Assembly: GCF_028823665.1 (NCBI RefSeq)
Contig: NZ_JAPEHV010000003.1
Span: 186,001-250,000 of the forward strand
Direction: 5' to 3'
DNA from: Microbacterium sp. C7(2022)
GTDB taxonomy: Bacteria > Actinomycetota > Actinomycetes > Actinomycetales > Microbacteriaceae
DNA: 64,000 nt
Each line of letters begins with the position of its first letter. Position 1 is the stretch's first letter. Both the position numbers and the translations under genes were made by a program. The notes beneath the pieces were generated by a model. The model was not told the DNA's origin. It saw only the letters and a program-made list of their open reading frames with translations, and did no database searches. Below, piece by piece: positions 53,507-62,440 of this stretch.

Positions 53507-54214
53507 CTAGGGTTGCGTCGCCGTGTCGGCGAGTGCCTGCGATCCGCCCGAGCGACGGCGTGACTCTGCGGCGAGCTTGCCAACGAACATTGCGCCCACG
53601 AGCAGCGCCACTCCACCACCGATGCAGGCGCCGCCGAGCGTGTCGCTCAACCAGTGCGCGTGCAAGTACGTACGGCTGATGGCCATCAGCACGACCCACA
53701 CCGCACCCACGATGAACACCCACACCCGCGGGTAGATCACGAGCGCCACAACCGCGAGCGTGGCCGCGTTGGCAACGTGCCCCGAGGGGTAGGACCCGAA
53801 ATCCGAGAGGATGAGGATCTCTTCGGGGCGCCCGCGCGCGAACAGATGCTTCAGCAACTGCACCATCAGCGCCGACGCAGCCAGCGAGGCCAGCAGGTAC
53901 ACGGCAGCCCATCGTCGTTTATCGAGAACGAGCGCCAATGCGCCGACCAGCGGCACGACGAACACACTGAACCACCCGCCGCCGATGAAGTTCATCGTCT
54001 GCGAGAAGGCGAGCATGAACGCCGACTCCCAGTCGAGCAGCCACGCGTTCCACCACACGTCGACCTCGAAGGGGTCGTTGCCGAGCGCGAACGCCCATCC
54101 GCCGAGCGCTGTCGCGCTGACCATGAGAATCAACCCCGCGGCGGCGAGCCACGCACGCGTCAGCATCAGTCGACGGTCCGCCGTCGTGTCCGTGGAGTTG
54201 CTCGGTGAGGCCAT
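53507..54214 (-). CDS. PAP2-family membrane phosphatase
   Basis: 235 residues from the ATG at 54214; earlier codons are not conserved-looking. About six membrane helices. The phosphatase motifs are 'KHLFARGRP' (Kx6RP), 'YPSGHVAN' (PSGH) and 'SRTYLHAHWLSD' (SRx5Hx3D), all intact, so it should dephosphorylate undecaprenyl or phosphatidic-acid type lipid phosphates on the outer face of the membrane. Its stop (53507-53509) lies inside the promoter of the HerA-like gene. Confidence 0.92.
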   Translation of the reverse strand: MASPSNSTDTTADRRLMLTRAWLAAAGLILMVSATALGGWAFALGNDPFEVDVWWNAWLLDWESAFMLAFSQTMNFIGGGWFSVFVVPLVGALALVLDKRRWAAVYLLASLAASALMVQLLKHLFARGRPEEILILSDFGSYPSGHVANAATLAVVALVIYPRVWVFIVGAVWVVLMAISRTYLHAHWLSDTLGGACIGGGVALLVGAMFVGKLAAESRRRSGGSQALADTATQP

Positions 54215-54239
54215 CGGCCTATTGTGCCGTGCGTGCCAC

Positions 54240-55616
54240 CTACGGCGCGAGCCTGGCCACGGTGCGAGGGCGCACAATGAGCCAGAGCGAGAGCACACCA
54301 ACCATCGCGCACCCGGCCATCACCGATGCCATCGTCGTGGCGGTGATTCCAGTGTCATGCGCGAGCCATCCCACCAGCGGCGACACGATGCCGGCCACAC
54401 CGAAGTTCGTCGCTCCGAGGATTGATTGAGCGGTACCGGCCGCTTTTCCGTGCCGGTCGAGCGCGAGGACCTGCGCGCACGGGAAGGTGAAACCACACGC
54501 GGTCATGAACAGGAAGAGGGGAATCATCACGCCCCAGATCCCCAGAGCGAGCTGGTCGGTGACGATAATCGCGCTGGCCGTGATGACGAGGGATGCGGTC
54601 GAGAACGCCATCACCCACTGCGGACCGAAGCGGGCCGCGAGCCGCGATGCCGTCTGCACACCAATCACGACGCCGACCGAGTTGACGGCGAACAGCACGC
54701 CGTACTGCTGCGCATCGAATCCGTAACTCTGCTGGAACAGGAAGGACGATGCCGACAGATAGGAGAACAGTCCGCTGAAGGTCATGCCGCCGATGATCAG
54801 CACGCCGATGAAGACGCGATCGCTGAACACGCTCCGATACCGCTGCCACACGGTCGTCGAGCCAGCCTCGTGGCGGCGAGCGCGCGGCAGGGTCTCGGGA
54901 ATGAAGACGATCGCCGCAACGAGCATGATCGCGCCGTACACGGCCAGCACCACGAAGATCCCGCGCCACGGCATCACCAAGAGCAACGCCGAACCCACGA
55001 GCGGCGCGAGCACAGGAGCGACACCCGACACCAGCGCCATGCGCGACAGCATCACGACGAGACGCTTACCGCCGAAGAGATCACGGATCACGGCGGCCGC
55101 AACGACACCACCGGCGGCAGCACCGGCGCCCTGCAGCACGCGCGCGATGCTCAGCAACTCGAGCGTCGGCGCCAGCGCAGCGGCGGTGCTGGCGACGACA
55201 TGGATCGCCGTCACGGTGAGCAACGGAATGCGTCGCCCCACCTTGTCACTGAGCGGTCCCACGATCAGCTGTCCCAACGCGAAACCAATCATGGTTCCGG
55301 TGAGCGTCAGCTGGATCGCCGCAGCGGTGGTGTCGAAGTCCGCTTCGAGAGTCGGGAACGCCGGAAGGTACAGGTCGATCGTGAACGGCCCGAGCGCCGT
55401 GAGTGCACCCAACAGGATGATGTAGAGCACCCGGCGCCGCGCCGAGATGGAATCACCCGGGTGAAGCACGATGGGCGCGGTGGCAGGGTTGCGCCCCAGG
55501 GTGCGGATCGCACCCGTCGATGTGTGAGGGGTGCGGGTCTTAGGAGAAGTGGGGATCGAGGCAGTATCGAGCAAGGCAGGCGCGTTTCGTGACGAGGGTG
55601 TAGCGGTGCGTGGCAC
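54240..55616 (-). CDS. MFS exporter, Bcr/CflA family
   Basis: 458 residues if started at GTG 55616. The first 60 residues are Pro/Thr-rich and not conserved-looking, so the GTG at 55469, twelve codons before TM1 ('VLYIILLGALTALGPFTIDL'), may be the real start. Twelve membrane helices; 'DLYLPAFPTLEADFDTTAAA', 'GQLIVGPLSDKVGRRIPLL' (motif A) and 'QGAGAAAGGVVAAAVIRDLF' match Bcr/CflA drug exporters. A 14-bp palindrome and a TACCAT -10 lie upstream (55684-55709). Confidence 0.9.
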   Translation of the reverse strand: MPRTATPSSRNAPALLDTASIPTSPKTRTPHTSTGAIRTLGRNPATAPIVLHPGDSISARRRVLYIILLGALTALGPFTIDLYLPAFPTLEADFDTTAAAIQLTLTGTMIGFALGQLIVGPLSDKVGRRIPLLTVTAIHVVASTAAALAPTLELLSIARVLQGAGAAAGGVVAAAVIRDLFGGKRLVVMLSRMALVSGVAPVLAPLVGSALLLVMPWRGIFVVLAVYGAIMLVAAIVFIPETLPRARRHEAGSTTVWQRYRSVFSDRVFIGVLIIGGMTFSGLFSYLSASSFLFQQSYGFDAQQYGVLFAVNSVGVVIGVQTASRLAARFGPQWVMAFSTASLVITASAIIVTDQLALGIWGVMIPLFLFMTACGFTFPCAQVLALDRHGKAAGTAQSILGATNFGVAGIVSPLVGWLAHDTGITATTMASVMAGCAMVGVLSLWLIVRPRTVARLAP

Positions 55617-55844
55617 GGGTCGCCGTGGGACGAGGCGTGGGACGCAACAAAAGGATGTCGATCAACGGCTTCACGCATCGAAGTCGAATCGATTCGAGAA
55701 CCTATGGTAGCGGATGCCTCGACTCAGCCTCAGCGTGCTGCCAGACTCGGGATTCATTACGTCGAATAGGATGGTCGCGTCCCGACCCTCCGTCGCCGCT
55801 CGATCACGATCACGCGCCGGCGCGAACAGAAGAGCCGAGATCAC
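55617..55844. other. Divergent intergenic region
   Basis: 228 bases between the Bcr/CflA exporter and the DUF3105 gene. It holds the palindrome at 55684-55697, the minus-strand TACCAT at 55704-55709, and a plus-strand TAGGAT (55767-55772) that could start the DUF3105 mRNA near 55779. I see no gene. Confidence 0.4.
55684..55697. promoter_or_regulatory. 14-bp perfect palindrome upstream of the Bcr/CflA exporter
   Basis: TCGAATC-GATTCGA is perfectly symmetric. A minus-strand -10 candidate TACCAT (55704-55709) lies just upstream of it, so the palindrome covers the predicted transcription start and could be a repressor site. No regulator gene adjoins. Confidence 0.5.
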
Positions 55845-56564
55845 ATGTCTCCGAATCCTCCCAGCCCCTCGAACAAGCGACAGAGCGGCAATCCTGCGAA
55901 GCAGGCAGAGATCAATCTCACCGTGAAGCAGCAGCGCGAGCAGAAGCGACAGGAGAAGCTCGCCGAGTACCAGCGGCAACTGGCGAAGCGCCGGCGCAGC
56001 AAGATCGTCTGGTGGGTCGTGGGCGGAACAGCGGCCGTTGCCGTGATCGCGCTCGTCGCGGCATCCATCATCTTTGCTCCGCCGCCCCCGAAGGAGTACA
56101 CGGCCGGGAGCGAGGGCGTGACGATCGAGGGCGTGGAAGAGTTCACGCACACGACTGAGCACGTCGAAGGCACGGTTGACTACGACCAGAGCCCGCCCGC
56201 TGGCGGACCCCATGCGGCCATCTGGCTGAACTGCGGCATTTACAGCGAACAGGTTCCGAACGAAAACGCCGTCCACTCGATGGAGCACGGCGCGATCTGG
56301 GTCACGTACAACCCCGATGACATCGCCGGCGATGACCTCGACACGCTGAAGGGCGAGCTTCCGTCGTCGTACGTGATTCTGTCCCCATATCCCGACCTCG
56401 ACGCCCCGATCGCCCTCTCAGGCTGGAACCACCAGCTCAAGGTGGATTCGACCGACGACGATCGCATCGGCGAGTTCTTCGAAGAGTACTGGCGTAGCCA
56501 GAACGTCCCCGAACCGAACGCGGCCTGCACCGGCGCTCTCGATGGCCCCGGCAAGCAACGCTGA
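55845..56564 (+). CDS. DUF3105 membrane-anchored protein
   Basis: 239 residues. A basic coiled-coil-like N-terminus ('LTVKQQREQKRQEKLAEYQR') is followed by one membrane helix ('IVWWVVGGTAAVAVIALVAA', about 49-70) and an extracytoplasmic DUF3105 domain with 'SPPAGGPHAAIWLNCGIYSE', 'NAVHSMEHGAIWVTYNP' and 'SPYPDLDAPIALSGWNHQL'. The two conserved Cys and the His-rich loop could bind metal; the function is unknown. It is five bases upstream of the DUF305 gene, a frequent actinobacterial pair. Confidence 0.88.
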   Translation: MSPNPPSPSNKRQSGNPAKQAEINLTVKQQREQKRQEKLAEYQRQLAKRRRSKIVWWVVGGTAAVAVIALVAASIIFAPPPPKEYTAGSEGVTIEGVEEFTHTTEHVEGTVDYDQSPPAGGPHAAIWLNCGIYSEQVPNENAVHSMEHGAIWVTYNPDDIAGDDLDTLKGELPSSYVILSPYPDLDAPIALSGWNHQLKVDSTDDDRIGEFFEEYWRSQNVPEPNAACTGALDGPGKQR

Positions 56565-56569
56565 GCACT

Positions 56570-57259
56570 GTGCCCGACCCTGAGGACCAGGACGACCTCG
56601 CCACCGCACCACGGGTGCGCTGGTGGATGATCACTCTCGCGGTTCTGGGGATCGCCGGCGTGGCCTTCGCGGTAGGACGGTTCTCGACGTTCGGCGCATC
56701 GGCCCCCGCCGCTGACCCGACCACTTCGTCGCCGGAAGCGGGCTTCTCGCGCGACATGCAAGTGCATCACGCACAGGCGATCGAGATGGCGATGGAGACC
56801 TATCGCAAGACCGACGACGACGAGTTGCGCATCCTCTCCTATGACATCGCGACCGGTCAGGCCGGGCAACGTGGCGAGATGTACGACTGGTTGGTGCAGT
56901 GGGGCCTCCCCCAAGCAGGCGGCGCCCCGATGGCGTGGATGGCCGAGTCAGATGCGGGCCACGACCACGGCGTTCCGGATGACGAGCCGTTGACCGACGA
57001 GGAAGCGCGGGACGTCATGGGAATGGCATCCGACAGCGAACTCGATGCACTCGCCGCGGCCACCGGCGCCGAGGCCGACTGTCTGTTTCTCGAGCTCATG
57101 ATCCGCCACCACGAGGGTGCGATCCCGATGGCCGACGCGGTGATCGAGCTCGGCTCCGAGCCCCGCGTGCTCGCCGTGGCGGGCAGCATCCGAACCGGGC
57201 AGTCGGCGGAGATCGAGGCGATGCAGTCGATGCAGCAGCGGCTCGGCTGCGGCGGCTGA
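56570..57259 (+). CDS. DUF305 (ferritin-like, 'CopM'-type) secreted or membrane protein
   Basis: 229 residues from the GTG at 56570. After an acidic start there is one membrane helix ('WWMITLAVLGIAGVAFAVG', about 20-38) and a DUF305 four-helix domain with the signature His motifs 'GFSRDMQVHHAQAIEMAMET' and 'LMIRHHEGAIPMADAVIELG'. Members bind metal, possibly copper, outside the cytoplasm. It follows the DUF3105 gene after five bases, so both are probably expressed as one unit. Confidence 0.88.
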   Translation: MPDPEDQDDLATAPRVRWWMITLAVLGIAGVAFAVGRFSTFGASAPAADPTTSSPEAGFSRDMQVHHAQAIEMAMETYRKTDDDELRILSYDIATGQAGQRGEMYDWLVQWGLPQAGGAPMAWMAESDAGHDHGVPDDEPLTDEEARDVMGMASDSELDALAAATGAEADCLFLELMIRHHEGAIPMADAVIELGSEPRVLAVAGSIRTGQSAEIEAMQSMQQRLGCGG

Positions 57260-57286
57260 CCCCGCCTGCGCCGCTACAGTGGGCGG

Positions 57287-57712
57287 GTGAGCACGCCCGA
57301 CGACACCGCGCGCCGGCGGCCGGTGCTGCTCACGATCGCGGTCGTGATCGTCTACCTCAGCGCCCTCGGGAACGTGGCGATCGGGGTCGTGGTGATGCTC
57401 AGCCGGTACGACGTCGCGCAGCCCTCCGTTCTGGCCGTGACGCTTATCGGCGCCGCGATCGTGCTGCTCGGTCTGCTGATCATCGCGATCGCCTCGGGCC
57501 TCGCGCGCGGGTCGCACCTCTCGCGCGTGCTCGTCACGGTCTACGTCGGCATCCTGGCGGTGGGGCACGTCGCGACGATCGTCGCCTCGGATGCCTGGGA
57601 CTGGGGTGCGGTCGTGCAGCTCGTCGCCGAGCTGTTCGTCGTCGCCGTCGTCTGGCTGCCGCCGGGGTCGCGTCACTTCACGCGCGACGAACCCGCCGTC
57701 TCGCCGACCTGA
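57287..57712 (+). CDS. Four-helix membrane protein, function unknown
   Basis: 141 residues from the GTG at 57287. Four hydrophobic segments (about 14-36, 47-70, 80-100, 104-122); no motif recognised. TACAGT (57275-57280) is exactly six bases before the GTG, so the mRNA is probably leaderless. Its last 40 bases overlap the 3' end of the P-type ATPase gene on the other strand. Confidence 0.7.
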   Translation: MSTPDDTARRRPVLLTIAVVIVYLSALGNVAIGVVVMLSRYDVAQPSVLAVTLIGAAIVLLGLLIIAIASGLARGSHLSRVLVTVYVGILAVGHVATIVASDAWDWGAVVQLVAELFVVAVVWLPPGSRHFTRDEPAVSPT

Positions 57713-60156
57713 GGCGCCGCGAGCGCCTTCGCCACGAAGCGGCGATGGAAGAACCGCACGATCTCGATCCCCCCGATCGTCAGCGACGTCACGATCGCGA
57801 TCAGCCACGCGGCATCCTGCCCCGGGTCGACGAGCTGGAAGAACTCGGTCGCGAGGGGAATCGTGAAGATCGCGATCAGCGCGATGAACATCGCACCGAT
57901 CACCAGCACCTTCAGGCGCGTCACGGGCCGTGAGAGCACCGTCAGAACCCAGATGCCCACGACCGCGAGGATGATCGTCGACCCGGTACGCAGCTCGGCC
58001 TCGTCGATGCCGAGCTGCATGGCGCCGAGCGTGTAGAGGGTGAGCGCGATCGCGATGATGATGCCCGCGGGGATGGCGAACGACAGCGAGCGGCGCAGGA
58101 ATCCCGGCACGTACCGCTGCGCGTTCGGCATGAGCGCGAGGAAGAACGCCGGGATGCCGATCGTGAGCCCGTCGGTGATCGACAGCTGGCGGGGCAGGAA
58201 GGGGAACTCGAGCACGAGCAGTCCGAAGAGGATCGCGAGGCCGGTCGCGTACGCCGTCTTGGTGAGGAACAGCATCGAGACCCGCTCGATGTTCGCGATC
58301 ACCTGGCGGCCCTCGGCGACGACGTCGGGCAGGTGCGAGAAGCGCCCGTCGAGCAGCACCAGGCGCGCGACGGCCTTCGTCGCCGCCGCGCCCGAGTTCA
58401 TGGCGATGCCCATGTCGGCGGTCTTGATCGCGAGCGCGTCGTTCACGCCGTCGCCCGTCATCGCGACCGTGTGCCCGCGCGACTGCAGGGCCACGACGAT
58501 GCGCTTCTTCTGCTCGGGTGTGACCCGGCCGAACACGGTGTGCTGCTCGAGCACGTCCGCCAACTCGGCGTCGTCCTCCGGCAGGTGCCGCGCGTCGAAG
58601 CCCTCGGCCGACTCGAGGCCGACCTCGCGCGCGATCGCCGCGACCGTGCGGGGGTTGTCGCCCGAGATCACGCGCACGTCGACGCCCTGCCGGGCGAAGT
58701 ACGCGAGCGTGTCGGCGGCATCCGGTCGCACCTGCTCTCGGAACGTGAGCACGAGCACGGGTGTCACGCCGTCCGGCAGCCGCTCGGCCTCGACGTCGTC
58801 GTCGTCGAGCGCGGTGGCGGTGTGCGCGAGCACGAGCGTGCGGCGGCCCGTCGTCGCGAGCGAGGTGACCGTCTCGCCGAGCGGCTGAGCCGGGTCGGAG
58901 GCCGCGTCGCTGAACACCATCTCCGGCGCACCCATCACCCACGTGCCCGCGGCGCCCGAGGCGCCCGGGTCGCCCGATGAGAACGAGACGGCGCTCCACT
59001 TCCGCACCGACGAGAACGGGATGTACCGCACGGTCGTGAGGGGGTCGTCGACCGGGTACGGTTCGCGCAGGCACTTCGCGGTGGCGTTCGCATCGGGGGC
59101 CGAGCCGTACCAGGCGAGGACGGCCGCGGCATCCGCCTCGTCGGGGCTGCCGAGCGGGTGGGCCGCGTCGAACTCGATCTCTCCGGCGGTGAGCGTGCCG
59201 GTCTTGTCGAGGCAGATCACGTCGATGCGCGCGAGGCCCTCGACGGCCGGAAGTTCGTTGACGAGCACCTGCTTCCCGGCGAGCTTGGCAGCGCCCACCG
59301 CGAACGCGATCGAGGTCATCAGCACGAGTCCGAGCGGGATCATCGCGGTGAGCGCCGCGATCGTGTTGACGACCGCCTGCACCCAGGAGCCGTTCTCCCA
59401 CGCCGTCACCCAGCCGCCGACGACCATCATCTGCGCGTTGAGCACGAGCAGCCCGACCGGACCGATCAGCCACGCCATCCAGCGGAGCACCCGATCGATC
59501 GACGTGCGCAGCTCGCTCGAGACCATCGAGAACTTCTTCGCCTCGTCGGCGAACCTGTTGGCGTACGCGTCGGCGCCGATGCGCACCGCGACGGCGTCGC
59601 CCTCGCCGGCGACGACGATCGAGCCCGAAAGCGCTTCGTCGCCGGGCTTCTTGTCGACCGCGTCGGACTCGCCGGTGAGCATCGACTCGTCGATCTGCAG
59701 GGCGCGGGATGCCACGACCACCGCGTCGGCGGGGACCTGGTCGCCGGCGCGCAGCACGAGGACATCGTCGGCGACCACCTCGGACGGCGCGATCTCGGAC
59801 TCCGTGCCGTCGCGGCGCACCCGCGCCCGCGGTGCGTTGAGGAGCGCCAGGCGGTCGAGGGCGGCCTTCGCCTTGAACTCCTGGTAGCTGCCGATGATCG
59901 AGTTCGCGAAGGCGGCGAGACCGAACAGCGCGTCCTGCCACCGGCCGAGCACGAGCAGGATGCCGAAGCACGTGAAGACGATGCCGTTGAAGAGCGTGAA
60001 GACGTTGGCCCGCACGATCGTCCACGCGCTCCGGCTCGAGTCGGACTCGAACACGTTGACGCGACCGTCGGCGATGCGCTCGGCGACCTCGGCGGCGGTG
60101 AGTCCCGATGTCGCATCGGTCGGTGCGCGGTCGGAGACGTCGGGAGCGGCATCCAT
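57673..60156 (-). CDS. P-type cation-transporting ATPase, CtpE-like (HAD-IC)
   Basis: 827 residues from the ATG at 60156, fixed by TAGGGT (minus strand, 60163-60168) six bases upstream. All ATPase motifs are intact: 'TGES' (161-164), phosphorylation site 'DKTGT' (317-321), 'MTGDGVNDALAIK' in the hinge. Eight to ten membrane helices; layout resembles mycobacterial CtpE. In TM4 the usual PEGL reads 'IPLGL' (P274-L277): the acidic residue that coordinates calcium in PEGL-type pumps is leucine. The ion is therefore uncertain. It is divergent from the alpha-galactosidase. Confidence 0.9.
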   Translation of the reverse strand: MDAAPDVSDRAPTDATSGLTAAEVAERIADGRVNVFESDSSRSAWTIVRANVFTLFNGIVFTCFGILLVLGRWQDALFGLAAFANSIIGSYQEFKAKAALDRLALLNAPRARVRRDGTESEIAPSEVVADDVLVLRAGDQVPADAVVVASRALQIDESMLTGESDAVDKKPGDEALSGSIVVAGEGDAVAVRIGADAYANRFADEAKKFSMVSSELRTSIDRVLRWMAWLIGPVGLLVLNAQMMVVGGWVTAWENGSWVQAVVNTIAALTAMIPLGLVLMTSIAFAVGAAKLAGKQVLVNELPAVEGLARIDVICLDKTGTLTAGEIEFDAAHPLGSPDEADAAAVLAWYGSAPDANATAKCLREPYPVDDPLTTVRYIPFSSVRKWSAVSFSSGDPGASGAAGTWVMGAPEMVFSDAASDPAQPLGETVTSLATTGRRTLVLAHTATALDDDDVEAERLPDGVTPVLVLTFREQVRPDAADTLAYFARQGVDVRVISGDNPRTVAAIAREVGLESAEGFDARHLPEDDAELADVLEQHTVFGRVTPEQKKRIVVALQSRGHTVAMTGDGVNDALAIKTADMGIAMNSGAAATKAVARLVLLDGRFSHLPDVVAEGRQVIANIERVSMLFLTKTAYATGLAILFGLLVLEFPFLPRQLSITDGLTIGIPAFFLALMPNAQRYVPGFLRRSLSFAIPAGIIIAIALTLYTLGAMQLGIDEAELRTGSTIILAVVGIWVLTVLSRPVTRLKVLVIGAMFIALIAIFTIPLATEFFQLVDPGQDAAWLIAIVTSLTIGGIEIVRFFHRRFVAKALAAPQVGETAGSSRVK

Positions 60157-60214
60157 GCACACACCCTACGGTCGACGGGCTGTCGCCGCGGGTCGGAGAC
60201 GACAGAATGGAGGG

Positions 60215-62440
60215 ATGCCATCCGATGTGATCCTGCATCTGCGCCACGCCGGCGTCTCCCTCGTGCTCGATGGGCGCGCCGGGCGCCTCCCCCAGGTGGT
60301 CCATTGGGGTGAGGCCCTCCCCGACCTCTCCGCCGACGAGCTCTCCGGCCTGTGCGACGCGGTCGTTCCGGTCGTCGGATCGAACAACCCGGATGCCCCG
60401 CCCCGGCGCGCGATCCTGCCCGAGCACCGCGACGGGTGGACCGGGCGCCCGGGCCTCGCCGGCTCGTACGGCGGCACCTCGTGGTCGCCGCGCCTCGAGG
60501 TCCACAGGGTGACGGTCGACGACGAGGTCGTGCAGGGGGTGGTCGAAGCCGGCTCGGCGACGGCCCGCTTCGACGCCCACGACGGCGGACTTGCGCTCCG
60601 CCTCGAGGTCGAGCTGCTCCCGAGCGGCCTCGTCCGGCTCCGGGCGCTCGTCCGCAACGACGACGACCGGCCGTACTCCGTCGACGACGTGAGCCTCACC
60701 CTTCCGATCCCCGCCGAGGCCACCGAACTGCTCGACTTCACCGGCCAGCACAACGGCGAGCGCATGCCGCAGCGCACCCCGCTGGTCGGCGGCATCCACC
60801 TGCGTGAGAGTCGGCGCGGTCGCACCGGCGCCGACAGCGCCTTCGTGCTGCACGCCGGCGTCCCCGGGTTCGGGTTCGGCGCCGGGCAGGTCTGGGCGCT
60901 GCACACCGCCTGGAGCGGCAACCACCGTCACTACGCCGAGCGCGTTTTCACCGGCGAGCAGCTGCTCGGCGGCGGGGAGGTGCTGCTCCCCGGCGAGGTC
61001 GTGCTCGCGCAGGGCGAGGAGTATGCGAGCCCCTGGGTGTACGGCGCGTACGGCGACGGGCTGGATGCGGTCGCCCACCGCTTCCACGCCCACCTGCGCG
61101 CGGGATCGCGCGCGCCGTCGGCCGACCGTCCGGTCACCCTCAACGTGTGGGAGGCGGTGTACTTCCGGCACGACGTCGACGAGCTCGTGGCGTTGGCGGA
61201 GACGGCCGCCGACCTCGGTGTGGAGAGGTACGTCCTCGATGACGGCTGGTTCGGCGCACGCCGGCACGACCGTGCGGGGCTCGGCGACTGGACCGTGTCC
61301 GCCGACGTCTGGCCGGACGGGTTGCATCCCCTGGTCGACCGGGTCCACGCGCTGGGCATGCAGTTCGGGCTGTGGTTCGAGCCCGAGATGGTGAACCTCG
61401 ACAGCGACCTGGCGCGCGGCCACCCGGAGTGGATCATGGCGGCACGCGACGACCTGCCCGTCGAGTCCCGATTCCAGCAGGTCCTCAACCTGTCGCATCC
61501 CGACGCCTACGCCCACGTGCGCGCGCAGCTGACCGCGCTGCTCGACGAGTACCCGATCGACTACATCAAGTGGGACCACAACCGCGATCTGATCGACGCG
61601 GGCGATCGCACGCGCGGCGGGCGACCGGCCGTGCACGCGCAGACCGCCGCGTTCTACCGCCTGCTCGACGAGCTGCGCGATGCGTACCCGCACCTCGAGA
61701 TCGAGTCGTGCTCGTCGGGTGGAGGGCGCGTCGATCTCGGCGTGCTCGAACGCACCGACCGCATCTGGGTCTCCGACAACAGCGATCCTCACGACCGGCA
61801 GTCGATGATGCGCTGGTCGGTTCAGCTCGCGCCCCCCGAATACCTGGGCGCCCACATCGCGTCGGGGCACTCGCACACCACCGGTCGACGCATGGACCTC
61901 TCCTTCCGCGCGATCACGGCGGTGTTCGGGCACCTCGGGATCGAGTGGAACCTCGGCGACACGACCGAGGCCGAGAGGCGGGTGCTCGCGGCGTGGATCG
62001 ACTTCTACAAGGAGCACCGGTCGGTCCTGATGGGCGGCGACGTCGTGCGGCTGGACGGCTCGAACCCGGAGGTCGTCACCCACGGAGTCGTCTCCCGCGA
62101 CCGGTCGACCGCGCTCTTCTCGAGCGCCGTGCTCGACACCACCTCCCCCGAGCCGCCGGCACCGCTGAAGCTGCGGGGCCTCGATCCCGCGCGCGCGTAC
62201 CGCGTCCGCCCCGTGCTGATCGGCGAGCTCCCCTCGGGCCTGCATGCCCCGCTGTGGTGGGGCGAGGCATCGGATGCCGCGGAGCAGGCGGCATCCGAGT
62301 ACTGGGAGCGGGGAACGCGCAGCGACGTCACGTATCCGGGCGCCTTGTTCCACGCCGGAGTGCTCGAGACCGTGGGCGTCGCATCACCCCGCGTGCACCC
62401 CGATCACGCCGTGCTCTACCTCGTCACCGCCCAGGACTGA
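60215..62440 (+). CDS. Alpha-galactosidase, GH36
   Basis: 741 residues, the GH36 four-domain length. The nucleophile is D454 in 'DYIKWDHNRDLID' and the likely acid/base is D521 in 'WVSDNSDPHDRQSMM'; 'YVLDDGWFGARR' and 'FGLWFEPEMVNLDSDL' line the active site. It removes alpha-1,6-galactose from melibiose, raffinose or related sugars, apparently in the cytoplasm, as no signal peptide is seen. CAGAAT (60203-60208) lies six bases before the ATG; the GGAGGG between is too close to be a normal ribosome-binding site, so the mRNA is probably leaderless. It is encoded convergently with the GH32-like gene. Confidence 0.94.
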   Translation: MPSDVILHLRHAGVSLVLDGRAGRLPQVVHWGEALPDLSADELSGLCDAVVPVVGSNNPDAPPRRAILPEHRDGWTGRPGLAGSYGGTSWSPRLEVHRVTVDDEVVQGVVEAGSATARFDAHDGGLALRLEVELLPSGLVRLRALVRNDDDRPYSVDDVSLTLPIPAEATELLDFTGQHNGERMPQRTPLVGGIHLRESRRGRTGADSAFVLHAGVPGFGFGAGQVWALHTAWSGNHRHYAERVFTGEQLLGGGEVLLPGEVVLAQGEEYASPWVYGAYGDGLDAVAHRFHAHLRAGSRAPSADRPVTLNVWEAVYFRHDVDELVALAETAADLGVERYVLDDGWFGARRHDRAGLGDWTVSADVWPDGLHPLVDRVHALGMQFGLWFEPEMVNLDSDLARGHPEWIMAARDDLPVESRFQQVLNLSHPDAYAHVRAQLTALLDEYPIDYIKWDHNRDLIDAGDRTRGGRPAVHAQTAAFYRLLDELRDAYPHLEIESCSSGGGRVDLGVLERTDRIWVSDNSDPHDRQSMMRWSVQLAPPEYLGAHIASGHSHTTGRRMDLSFRAITAVFGHLGIEWNLGDTTEAERRVLAAWIDFYKEHRSVLMGGDVVRLDGSNPEVVTHGVVSRDRSTALFSSAVLDTTSPEPPAPLKLRGLDPARAYRVRPVLIGELPSGLHAPLWWGEASDAAEQAASEYWERGTRSDVTYPGALFHAGVLETVGVASPRVHPDHAVLYLVTAQD

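Noticed and set aside
54426..55592. 388-codon plus-strand frame
   Set aside because: Antisense of the Bcr/CflA exporter; charged, low-complexity translation.
56948..62353. 1801-codon open frame on the minus strand
   Set aside because: It runs antisense through GH36 and out of frame through the P-type ATPase, with Arg/Gly-rich, low-complexity translation; an artefact of high GC.
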